Below are positions 1 to 8,097 of a DNA stretch of 60,616 nucleotides, piece after piece (position 1 is the stretch's first letter; each line of letters begins with the position of its first letter). Below the pieces are notes generated by a model. The model was not told the origin of the DNA. It ran no database searches and saw nothing but the letters and a program-made list of their open reading frames with translations. The position numbers and the translations under genes are program-made. This DNA comes from Patescibacteria group bacterium (GTDB taxonomy: Bacteria > Patescibacteriota > Saccharimonadia > Saccharimonadales > UBA4665): the NCBI GenBank assembly GCA_030272735.1, contig JARXKL010000006.1, forward strand, positions 1-60,616, given 5' to 3'.

Positions 1-317
1 GTTATCGCAATGGCGAGTCCAAGCAGTGCGTTAACTATGGTGCCACGAGCTCGAGCAGTTTTCTCTGACTCGCCTTGGCTCACAATGTACGAAATTCCTC
101 CATATATAACGAATCCAACTGCGACTATCGCAGATAGTTTGAGCATTATTTCAATTATTGCAGCAACGATAAGCCAAACATCATTAAGACCGTGCAACTG
201 CGGTCCGCATAAACCGTTAACTACTTTACCGTCTAAATATTTATACCAATGAGGGAATCCCAAAAAACTACCGCCAGGGCAGGGAGCGGCGAACTGAGTA
301 ATAAGCTGAGTAATCAT
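1..317 (-). CDS. pilin-like (TrbC/VirB2-type) membrane protein, partial
   Basis: The frame opens at the ATG at 317-315 on the minus strand and is still open at the window edge, giving at least 105 residues. The start overlaps the stop of the upstream gene in an ATGA (4-nt) junction, which suggests translational coupling. A short N-terminal part with Cys residues (PCPGG, LCGPQ) is followed by a hydrophobic segment (LIVAAIIEIMLK...), a glycine-rich turn (YGGISYIVSQGES) and a basic helix leading into a second hydrophobic stretch. This two-helix arrangement with a polar loop is the one seen in TrbC/VirB2 pilin-like proteins, and the upstream gene has the same plan. Its role as a surface or pilus subunit of the type IV secretion-like system encoded divergently is inferred. 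Confidence 0.6.
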   Translation of the reverse strand, partial: MITQLITQFAAPCPGGSFLGFPHWYKYLDGKVVNGLCGPQLHGLNDVWLIVAAIIEIMLKLSAIVAVGFVIYGGISYIVSQGESEKTARARGTIVNALLGLAIAI

Positions 318-1087
318 TGGCCTAAGAATCCTGCTGGAATTATGTAGTTTAAGAATGCGTAACCGAATATATAAATTACAAGTGCAATGACTGTGCTTTG
401 AATCCTCTTTGTGGCAATGGCCACTGACTGCGGCTCATCTCGTGAGCCGGCGTACTGTATACCGCCCATAATAAGTGAACCCACGATGACTAAGCCGACA
501 CCGTTAGACAGGAAACGAATGATTGCAAACGCCGCGTCAGTTATAGGATTGCCTTTACCCTTACAGCCTATTGATAGGCTTAGATTAACGGGGTTTTTGT
601 CAGAAGCGCCACACACATCGGCGTGCGACGGCTCATAGCCTTTGGTCACGCTAGTATCTTCGGCTGGCAGATTACCGAAGTCGCCTTTAGCAGGTTTAGT
701 AAGACTATGGCCAGTTGCCTTCAGTACTTTTTGTAACTTTTGGTTGAAATCATTTTCGTTCTTTGGTTGTGGACTGCTGTTAACTGTTTCATCGATGAAT
801 TCGATAGCTTTGTTGGTTAGGCAGCCTGCCTTACTATCCTTAGTATTATTATTGCAGTAGTAAGTAGCGACATTCTTAGTTGTTTTAACGGTGTCTTCGT
901 TACGACAACCGGCTTTAAGTGATGGACCCTCTACTATTTTTAAGCAGTGGGCAAGTACAGGGTCAGTTACCGGGGCCTCGGCATGTACAGTTTTCGTCGT
1001 CCCGATTATCAAAAACAGGAAACAGGCGGTTAGGCCGGTGAGTGTTGCTTTTGTTATGAGTGTTTTGGTTGTGTGTAAACGTGCCAT
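314..1087 (-). CDS. pilin-like (TrbC/VirB2-type) secreted membrane protein
   Basis: 257 aa. A signal peptide or membrane anchor lies at about residues 12-36 (hydrophobic, ending VHAEA). A Cys-containing extracellular region follows with at least six cysteines. Two C-terminal hydrophobic helices (about 185-205 and 230-250) are separated by the polar loop GSRDEPQSVAIATKR. The helix-loop-helix end matches the TrbC/VirB2 pilin-like pattern and resembles the downstream partial gene, so the two are probably paralogues in one operon. It is divergent from the VirB6-like gene at 1190. The long Cys-rich N-terminal domain is unusual for a classical pilin and resembles the Cys motifs of the neighbouring VirB6-like protein. 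Pilus subunit is the best guess; an accessory membrane subunit is possible. Confidence 0.65.
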   Translation of the reverse strand: MARLHTTKTLITKATLTGLTACFLFLIIGTTKTVHAEAPVTDPVLAHCLKIVEGPSLKAGCRNEDTVKTTKNVATYYCNNNTKDSKAGCLTNKAIEFIDETVNSSPQPKNENDFNQKLQKVLKATGHSLTKPAKGDFGNLPAEDTSVTKGYEPSHADVCGASDKNPVNLSLSIGCKGKGNPITDAAFAIIRFLSNGVGLVIVGSLIMGGIQYAGSRDEPQSVAIATKRIQSTVIALVIYIFGYAFLNYIIPAGFLGQ

Positions 1088-1113
1088 AAATAATGTTTTG
1101 AGTGATTAGCTAT

Positions 1114-1142
1114 AGTATGCACTATATGGCCATGGCATACAA
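1114..1142 (-). promoter_or_regulatory. candidate promoter of the pilin-like operon
   Basis: On the minus strand TTGTAT (1142-1137) and CATACT (1119-1114) are separated by 17 nt, about 25 nt before the ATG at 1087. The same stretch carries nested inverted repeats (TATAGT/ACTATA and GTATGC/GCATAC), so a regulator may bind here between the divergent genes. Prediction from sequence only. Confidence 0.4.
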
Positions 1143-1189
1143 ACGCATATCCGTGTAAAGCATGAGCAGCTTGGCTTTCTTGTGGTATC

Positions 1190-3985
1190 ATGAAGACAAA
1201 AGACAGTGAAAAAATGAAGTTATTGCAAAAATATTTTGATTTTATTCGACGACCCCATCCAGCAGGAATATGGGCGCTGTTAGTCATAATTACACTACCC
1301 TTAGTCCTTGGGCTTGTTGCCCCCCTCACCAGTTCGCATGCTTCAGCTGCAGATCCTGGCGTGTTAGCCTGCCAAAAACTTGTGGTGGCTGGCACTGATA
1401 CTGACCCTAGGAAAGTGCCGACTAATCTCCCAATGTACAAAGACTGTAAAACGGGCTACGATGCCGGCTACAATAACCCGAACCAAAATGAACCAGATAG
1501 TCCCGTAGGTCCTTGTAACGATACAATGACGAATAAGGGAATGTGCGAGAATGGCTTCAGACAAGGGAATACAGACAAAAAATCCACTACCAATCAGCCG
1601 AGCAGTGACACTATCGGGAAAGATGGTGCAGCTAAATGTAAGCCTTATCTGAGCGAAAAAGGACTTAGCAAAGATGTTCAGAAATCAAATTATGATGCAT
1701 GCATAACGGGATATAATGGTCAGTTTGCTGGAAAAAATACTGAGGATGCATGCAAATCAGTCCCTGGAGCATACAAAAGCGCATGTTTGGCTGGTCATGA
1801 TGCTGCTATAAACCATAATATAGTGAAACCAGGAGAGGGTGGCCAAGGTGGAGAAACAGGAGCAACACCTGCCAAGACTGATGGGTCTAATAGCGACACA
1901 TCGCCAGACTGTGAATCAGGTGGATTCAATCTCTCATGGATCCTTTGTCCTATTATCAATGGCTTGGCGAGCGCTGTAGACGACATATATAGCAAAATGG
2001 TGCAGCCACTTTTAGTCACTCAGCCAATCGAGCTGCAAAATACTGATAAAGATCCTTCTCATGTCTATGAAATATGGTCAAACTTTAGAATTTACGGAGA
2101 CATTCTATTGATAATAGTGCTGCTTGTAGTGGTCTTTGGCCAATCGATCGGCGGAGGAGTAATTGATGCATATTCAGCTAAAAAAATATTACCGCGTCTA
2201 TTAGCGGCAGCAGTACTCATTAACATTTCCATCTACCTTGTGGCACTAGCAGTTGACCTAACAAACGTCCTCGGAAACGGAATCATAAACCTTATAGAGC
2301 AACCCTTCAAAGATGCTGGTGGGTTTACGCTCAAGCTAAGTGGCGGTGCCGCAGATCTTGGTATGGCTGCTTTAGTAACTGGTGGTATTTTTGGCGCCCT
2401 AACAATAGTGCCTTTATTAGAATTTGTTTTTCTATTTTTCTTAATTCCAGCTTTTTTGACTATGCTAGCCATCCTCGTAACGGTAATGGTTCGGCGAGGT
2501 CTTATCATATTCTTGGTGATGGTTGCGCCAATAGCATTTGCTTTATATTGCTTGCCGAATACTGAACAATACTTCAAAAAATGGTGGGATCTTTTACTCA
2601 AAACTTTGATGGTTTATCCTATCATCGCTGCAATATTTGGCATAGCTAATGTGCTGTCAATTACTATCAATACGACTACAAGCGGCATAAGCCAGTCTGT
2701 AGCTGGTTTAGTCTCTATCATCGCCTTATTTGTGCCGCTGTTTTTAATTCCGTTTAGTTTCAAATTTGCAGGCGGAGTGCTCGGTAAGTTAACGGATGTT
2801 GCACAAGGCATGGGCAAGAAGGCCCATGAAGGTATGAAGGGCAATCCCAACGACGAGAACAGCTGGCAAAGAAAGGCTTCACGAAATCTCAACGCTCAGC
2901 GTGCTAGCAAGAACCTTACTGGTGCTGCACTAGTAAAATCCGTAAGGCCGCAGGATTTCAGTCGAGGTGGTTCAAAGCTGCGCAAAGCAAGGCTTTCTAG
3001 TGTACGCGACGCATATGCAGGTTTTTACGGTAAGCAGGGGATGGCAGCACAGTCTTATGAGCATTTCAAAGAAGACAGTAATGTCATGCAGGACCTTGCA
3101 AGATTCGGCACTGGAGCTGAATCTCGGGCTGCCATAGAGGCTAAATATGATGGTGGAAGGAATAAGGACTTCACTGCTGCAGATAGAGAGCAGGCCTTGT
3201 TCTCTTCTGCAGCTGCTGACCGCATAGGCCGCACCAATTTCATGAGGCGCCAAGCGCTCGTGAATCCAGCGACCGTGGCATACGGAATAGCACCTGGCGA
3301 AGAAGGCTGGAACGAAGCTATGGCCATAAGCCGTGAACTTTCCGGTGGCGAGAAATATGACACTACACAGCCTGCACCCGACGCCTCTGCGCCTCGATAT
3401 GACCCGAAGAGTCCTGCATACCAGCCAGCGCTAACTGGTGATGCAGGAGTCTTCCGGGGACTACAGAACACCTATCAGTATGTTGGCAAGGCAGCTGCGG
3501 GCAGGCACGATCAGTCTGGGGCGACAGATGGCAATATTTACAATGGCTACCGCGCTGCAAGTTCAGTTGGGTTGTACCAAAAATTCAATGGCAAACCATC
3601 TGGAATTACTGGCGAAGGCAAGTACTTTAGGGGCTTGTGGGACCGCGCCAAAGATCCTGCCACAGTAAACCAGCAAGATATACATAATTTTACCTCCAAA
3701 GAAGAGCGCGATGTATTTGATCACCATGATTTACGTATTGCCACAGTTGACAGAGCAAAACAAGCAGTTGCTGTTAACGCTCGAGAAATGGCTAGAGGCG
3801 GGTCAAGTGGAACCGGTGCTGCGTTTGATGAGGGAATGCGGCAGTCACAATTACATATCGAACATGCTGGGAATGCAAGTGATCCTAACAACGAATTGCG
3901 AAGGCTTATGGAAACACCTGAAGTAGTACGCATGACCAGAAGCTATGATCCCGAAGATGCGGAAAGACAACGCAGAGCCCCATAA
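1190..3985 (+). CDS. VirB6/TrbL-like polytopic membrane protein of the T4SS-like system
   Basis: 931 aa. A signal or anchor segment at about residues 25-50 (LLVIITLPLVLGLV) is followed by an extracellular region of about 200 residues with repeated Cys motifs (CKTGYD, CENGFR, CITGYN, CLAGHD). Residues about 300-540 hold five to seven hydrophobic helices of the kind seen in VirB6/TrbL channel subunits. The C-terminal 380 residues are hydrophilic, rich in Ala, Gly and Arg, and probably cytoplasmic. An in-frame ATG at 1214 (MKLLQKYF) is an alternative start; neither has a clear Shine-Dalgarno. The stop overlaps the PrgI start by 1 nt (TAATG). The assignment rests on topology and on the PrgI and VirB4 genes immediately downstream; the primary sequence alone would not prove it. 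Confidence 0.7.
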   Translation: MKTKDSEKMKLLQKYFDFIRRPHPAGIWALLVIITLPLVLGLVAPLTSSHASAADPGVLACQKLVVAGTDTDPRKVPTNLPMYKDCKTGYDAGYNNPNQNEPDSPVGPCNDTMTNKGMCENGFRQGNTDKKSTTNQPSSDTIGKDGAAKCKPYLSEKGLSKDVQKSNYDACITGYNGQFAGKNTEDACKSVPGAYKSACLAGHDAAINHNIVKPGEGGQGGETGATPAKTDGSNSDTSPDCESGGFNLSWILCPIINGLASAVDDIYSKMVQPLLVTQPIELQNTDKDPSHVYEIWSNFRIYGDILLIIVLLVVVFGQSIGGGVIDAYSAKKILPRLLAAAVLINISIYLVALAVDLTNVLGNGIINLIEQPFKDAGGFTLKLSGGAADLGMAALVTGGIFGALTIVPLLEFVFLFFLIPAFLTMLAILVTVMVRRGLIIFLVMVAPIAFALYCLPNTEQYFKKWWDLLLKTLMVYPIIAAIFGIANVLSITINTTTSGISQSVAGLVSIIALFVPLFLIPFSFKFAGGVLGKLTDVAQGMGKKAHEGMKGNPNDENSWQRKASRNLNAQRASKNLTGAALVKSVRPQDFSRGGSKLRKARLSSVRDAYAGFYGKQGMAAQSYEHFKEDSNVMQDLARFGTGAESRAAIEAKYDGGRNKDFTAADREQALFSSAAADRIGRTNFMRRQALVNPATVAYGIAPGEEGWNEAMAISRELSGGEKYDTTQPAPDASAPRYDPKSPAYQPALTGDAGVFRGLQNTYQYVGKAAAGRHDQSGATDGNIYNGYRAASSVGLYQKFNGKPSGITGEGKYFRGLWDRAKDPATVNQQDIHNFTSKEERDVFDHHDLRIATVDRAKQAVAVNAREMARGGSSGTGAAFDEGMRQSQLHIEHAGNASDPNNELRRLMETPEVVRMTRSYDPEDAERQRRAP

Positions 3986-5055
3986 TGGCGTCATATAAAT
4001 TAATACAAGATATCGAGGCAGAGGATCACATTTTGGGTCCGCTTTCACTACGGCAATTTATATATGGGTTGTGTGCGGCTGCAAGTTTTTACTTATCGTT
4101 TTTGTTATATACCCAAGGCGTGCCATTTTTGATACTACTCAGTCTGCCCCCAGGGCTATTTTGTGCTTTTTTTGCCTTCCCGTTCGGTAAAGATCAGTCG
4201 ACGGAAGTATGGGCATTAGCTAAATTACGCTTTTGGTTTAAGCCTCGCAAACGAATCTGGGATCAAAGTGGCGTTAAGGAATTAGTTACGATTACGGCGC
4301 CAAAAAAAGTGGAGCGTATCTTGACCAACGGCCTCGACCAAGAACAGGTTCGGAGTCGTCTAAACGCACTGGCCAATACTATCGACAGTCGCGGATGGGC
4401 TATAAAAAATATAAACGTAAATGCGTATACCCAGCCAGATTTTGCCATAAACACTAACTCTGACAGGTTGCTTAATGCGTCAAGCTTTCCCCAAGATGTT
4501 GCTAGCATTAGCGTGCTCGCTTCAGACGACATAATGGACGCAACGAGCAACCCAATCGCACAGCAGTTTGACCAAATGATTAATCAGTCTGCTCAAGCGC
4601 ATCGACAAGATATTGTCGATCAAATGAGCAGCACTGCGCCAGCACAATCACAAGTTACACCAGCAGATTACTGGTTCATGAATCAAGCGCCTGGCGCGAC
4701 AGCAAATGCACCAACGTATCAGCCCCACATCGAACTTGCTGCAGCAAAAAACGCAACGCCAGAAGAAGAGGCAATCGCCGCGCATGCCCATGCCGAGAAT
4801 TTGTCTAAAGATGTTTACCATAGCCACTTACGGACTCTTCAGCCGACAGCACCAACGCCGGTGGTAAAACATGCCAGTACCGGCGTTGTTAGCGCAAAAG
4901 ACAAGCCTCATACCGCGGTGACACCACCCCCAGACCCTGCTATACTAGCATTAGCAAATAACAACGATTTGAACGTTTCGACAATCGCTCGAGAAGCCTC
5001 AAAAGTTAAAGGGGATGACCCCTCGGATAACGAAGTTGTTATATCGTTGCGCTAA
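3985..5055 (+). CDS. PrgI family membrane protein
   Basis: 356 aa. The N-terminus (IEAEDHILGPLSLRQFIYG) and the two closely spaced hydrophobic helices at about residues 28-70, followed by an aromatic and basic segment (LAKLRFWFKPRKRIW), are typical of the PrgI family. PrgI proteins sit between VirB6-like and VirB4-like genes in Gram-positive and Patescibacteria conjugation loci and probably act as inner-membrane scaffold (VirB3-like). The remaining 250 residues are hydrophilic, Ala/Gln/Pro-rich and low in complexity, much longer than in a minimal PrgI of about 110-150 aa. The start overlaps the upstream stop by 1 nt. Confidence 0.85.
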   Translation: MASYKLIQDIEAEDHILGPLSLRQFIYGLCAAASFYLSFLLYTQGVPFLILLSLPPGLFCAFFAFPFGKDQSTEVWALAKLRFWFKPRKRIWDQSGVKELVTITAPKKVERILTNGLDQEQVRSRLNALANTIDSRGWAIKNINVNAYTQPDFAINTNSDRLLNASSFPQDVASISVLASDDIMDATSNPIAQQFDQMINQSAQAHRQDIVDQMSSTAPAQSQVTPADYWFMNQAPGATANAPTYQPHIELAAAKNATPEEEAIAAHAHAENLSKDVYHSHLRTLQPTAPTPVVKHASTGVVSAKDKPHTAVTPPPDPAILALANNNDLNVSTIAREASKVKGDDPSDNEVVISLR

Positions 5056-5108
5056 GTACTTCGCGTTGAGCGAAAGAAAAAGCGGAAAATAAAGGTGGGC
5101 AGCATATA

Positions 5109-6125
5109 ATGAATCCTTCAGCACCAAATCAACCAAACCCTCCTGCCGGTGGGCAGACCGCTGCTAACCCAAACCCAGGCTATATCTCTCCGGCTGGCGG
5201 CGAGCCACAGCAAAATTTTAATGTTCTCCAAAATCCAGATGTGCCGCAGCCGCTGCCACCACAAGCCTATGTGCAGCCTCCAGCTTCAGGAGCTATGCCT
5301 CAACCGCTAGCGCCACCCGTGCCAGTCGGAGGCGTAATGCCCCAAAGACCAACTACTATTTCTGGGGAAATGAATGGGGCGCCGCCGAAACCTGCCACCA
5401 ATACGAATAGTACCCAAAACACTCTGCAAATTGCTGAGGTCCGTGACGGCATTGTCATAATGAACGACGGTTCATTTAGGTCGGTGATCATGGTAAAAAG
5501 CATAAACTTTGACCTCATGAGCCAGCAAGAACAAGAGGCAGTGGAATACAGCTACCAGGGCTTTTTGAATTCACTGTATTTTCCGATTCAAATCTTCACG
5601 CGCTCCCAAAAAGTTGACCTCGGGCCCTACATTGAAAAGCTTGATAAAATACGCACCGAACATGACAATATGCTCCTTGCCTTATTAATGGAGGATTACA
5701 TCGGCTACATGGATGCTCTCAGTGAACAAACAAACATTATGGACAAAAAGTTTTATGTCATTGTACCGTTCTTCCCAGTTATAGATGCGCAAAAGGCCTT
5801 AACCCAAAGCAAGACATTTATAAGTGGCATTAGCAGCATGTTTGTTAAAAAAGAGCAGCATGTAACCATAAATGAAGTAGATTTGGAAAACGCCAAAACC
5901 GAACTGCGCAATCGCGTACAGGCCGCTCTAAATGGTTTATTACAATGCGGAATCCAAGGTTTACCCTTAGACACGCAAGAGCTCATTGAGCTGTATTACG
6001 ACAGCTACAACCCTGATACAGCCACACGACAACAGCTCAAAAACTTTAACGAATTATCCGCCGACATAATAACCAAAGGTCAGGGAAGCGCACTGCAACC
6101 TCATCTACAAAGAGAGATGCAGTAG
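5109..6125 (+). CDS. VirB4/TraC N-terminal-domain-like protein
   Basis: 338 aa. The first 95 residues are a Pro/Gln/Ala-rich linker. From about residue 108 (VRDGIVIMNDGSFRSVIMV) to the end the protein looks like the N-terminal, non-ATPase domain of VirB4/TraC proteins: a small beta domain, then helices and a segment YPVI-like (FYVIVPFFPV). No Walker motifs are present; these are in the next gene, which starts 2 nt after this stop. The usual single VirB4 chain therefore appears divided between two genes. A good Shine-Dalgarno (AAGGTGG, 5092-5098) precedes the ATG. The protein probably pairs with the ATPase below at the cytoplasmic face of the secretion channel. Confidence 0.7.
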   Translation: MNPSAPNQPNPPAGGQTAANPNPGYISPAGGEPQQNFNVLQNPDVPQPLPPQAYVQPPASGAMPQPLAPPVPVGGVMPQRPTTISGEMNGAPPKPATNTNSTQNTLQIAEVRDGIVIMNDGSFRSVIMVKSINFDLMSQQEQEAVEYSYQGFLNSLYFPIQIFTRSQKVDLGPYIEKLDKIRTEHDNMLLALLMEDYIGYMDALSEQTNIMDKKFYVIVPFFPVIDAQKALTQSKTFISGISSMFVKKEQHVTINEVDLENAKTELRNRVQAALNGLLQCGIQGLPLDTQELIELYYDSYNPDTATRQQLKNFNELSADIITKGQGSALQPHLQREMQ

Positions 6126-6127
6126 TC

Positions 6128-8056
6128 ATGGCACTTGGAAGAAAGAAGCAGCAACCGCTTGACCCTGTAGCAATAGCGCAAGCCCAGAGAGCTCGCGAGG
6201 AGCAGGAAGTACAGGCCGCTTTCCAAAAAGGCGTGACTGCACTCCGTGACTTTATTGCGCCAAGTTCACTCGAGTTTAGCAGCACACACTTCCAGCTCGG
6301 CACACGCTACGCGCGCACTTATTACGTCTACGGTTATCCACGACAGCTCTACACCGGCTGGCTCAGCAGTATGGTAAACCTCGACGAAGTCATGGACATG
6401 AGCATGTATATTTACCCGGTCGAAAGCCAAGTGGTCTTAGAAAATCTTAAGAAAAAAGTTACGCAGCTCGAGGCAGGCATTCAAATTGATGGTGAGCATG
6501 GCCGCGTCAGAGACCCGGGCAAACAAGCGGCAATATTAGACGCCGAAGAAATGCGCGACAAATTGCAAGTAGGCGAAGAGCGTTTTTTCCGTTTTGGCCT
6601 GTACTTCACAATCTATGGTGGCAGCATGGAGGAACTGGAGTTTGTTAGCCATAAGGTCGAGTCTATGCTTGGCCAACAATTGGTATATAGCAAGCCGGCG
6701 ACTTCACAACAAGAACAAGGGCTCAATAGCAATGTACCTCAACTCGTAGATCAGCTACAAATCAGGCGCAATATGAGCACTGGTGCATTGAGCACGAGCT
6801 TTCCATTTACGAGTGCCGATCTTACCCAAGATAATGGTATTTTATATGGCATAAATATGCATAACTCGGGGCTCGTAATTTTTGACCGGTTCTCTCTGGA
6901 AAATGGTAATTCCGTGGTATTCGCTAAGTCTGGAGCAGGCAAGTCATTTACCGTGAAGCTTGAAGCGCTGAGAAGCATGATGTTTGGCACAGAAATATTT
7001 ATTATTGACCCAGAAAACGAGTACCAGCGCATGTGCGAGGCTGTTGGCGGTGCGTACGTACGCTTGAGCTTGAACTCGGCTACGCGCATAAACCCTTTTG
7101 ACCTGCCGAAAGTTATCGATGTTGAGGAATCTGACAATGCCTTGCGTACTAACCTCATCACTCTGCACGGACTACTTCGCTTAATGATGGGTGGGGCACA
7201 AGCACAGATGCAAGGTGGCGGTGGTGTTACTATGCCCGCATTAGCACCATCCGAAGAAGCTGACTTAGATGCGGCCCTTATCGGCACGTACGCAAAAGCC
7301 GGGATAACCAACGACCCGCTTACTCACACTTCACAACCTCCTACTATTAGCGATCTTTACGATACTTTATTACATATGGGTGGGACGGGTCCCCAGCTAG
7401 CGCAGCGGTTACGTAAATACACGAGTGGAACCTTCGCCGGCATATTCAGCCAACAAAGCAACATTAATATCGATAACCCGATGGTGGTATTTAACTTGCG
7501 CGATCTTGAAGATGAGTTGCGTCCGGTAGCAATGTACATTGTGCTTAATTATATTTGGAATAAAACTAAATCCGATATCAAAAAGCGCTTGTTAATTGTC
7601 GACGAAGCATGGCAGCTCATGAAATACGAAGACTCAGCTAACTTCTTATTCAGCCTCGCTAAACGGGCACGTAAATACAACCTTGGCATAACCACCATCA
7701 CTCAAGATGTGGAAGACTTTATGGGCTCTCGTATGGGTAGGGCAATTGTCGCGAATGCATCAATGCAGTTCTTGCTTAAGCAGTCTTCAAGTGCGGTAGA
7801 TGTGCTGAGCGATGTGTTCAAGCTAACGAGCGAAGAAAAGAAGCGTTTGAGCCAGTTCCCCGTAGGGCAAGGCCTGTTTTTTGCTGGCCAAAGTCATGTG
7901 CACATTCAGGTTATAGCCAGTCCCACCGAAACAGGACTTATAACGACAAACCCCAACCAAGTACAGCAAATTAATGCGGCTGAACAAGCCGGAGAATTTA
8001 GCCAACCCCAGGGAACTATTGACCTGAGCAACAGACTGTATCCCGGTAACGTTTAG
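6128..8056 (+). CDS. virB4: VirB4-like conjugative transfer ATPase
   Basis: 642 aa. Walker A is SGAGKS at residues 268-273 and Walker B is LLIVDEAW with D492-E493, both in the arrangement of VirB4/TraC ATPases. The motif FIIDPENEY after Walker A and the Gln-containing ITQDVEDFM segment after Walker B are also typical. The N-terminal 260 residues contain a second copy of a VirB4-like N-domain. VirB4 enzymes power pilus assembly and substrate passage in type IV secretion. The gene lies 2 nt after the separate N-domain-like gene and in the same operon as the VirB6-like and PrgI genes. No VirD4 coupling protein or relaxase is visible in the window, so transfer of DNA is not shown. Confidence 0.9.
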   Translation: MALGRKKQQPLDPVAIAQAQRAREEQEVQAAFQKGVTALRDFIAPSSLEFSSTHFQLGTRYARTYYVYGYPRQLYTGWLSSMVNLDEVMDMSMYIYPVESQVVLENLKKKVTQLEAGIQIDGEHGRVRDPGKQAAILDAEEMRDKLQVGEERFFRFGLYFTIYGGSMEELEFVSHKVESMLGQQLVYSKPATSQQEQGLNSNVPQLVDQLQIRRNMSTGALSTSFPFTSADLTQDNGILYGINMHNSGLVIFDRFSLENGNSVVFAKSGAGKSFTVKLEALRSMMFGTEIFIIDPENEYQRMCEAVGGAYVRLSLNSATRINPFDLPKVIDVEESDNALRTNLITLHGLLRLMMGGAQAQMQGGGGVTMPALAPSEEADLDAALIGTYAKAGITNDPLTHTSQPPTISDLYDTLLHMGGTGPQLAQRLRKYTSGTFAGIFSQQSNINIDNPMVVFNLRDLEDELRPVAMYIVLNYIWNKTKSDIKKRLLIVDEAWQLMKYEDSANFLFSLAKRARKYNLGITTITQDVEDFMGSRMGRAIVANASMQFLLKQSSSAVDVLSDVFKLTSEEKKRLSQFPVGQGLFFAGQSHVHIQVIASPTETGLITTNPNQVQQINAAEQAGEFSQPQGTIDLSNRLYPGNV

Positions 8057-8097
8057 GGGTATACTAGAGGGTGAAAGTGAGTTAGGAAAATACCCAA

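Noticed and set aside
10-252. Rightward open frame of 80 codons at the left edge
   Set aside because: It is the antisense of the pilin-like gene, which has hydrophobic helices and an ATGA junction with its neighbour; the rightward translation has no family features.
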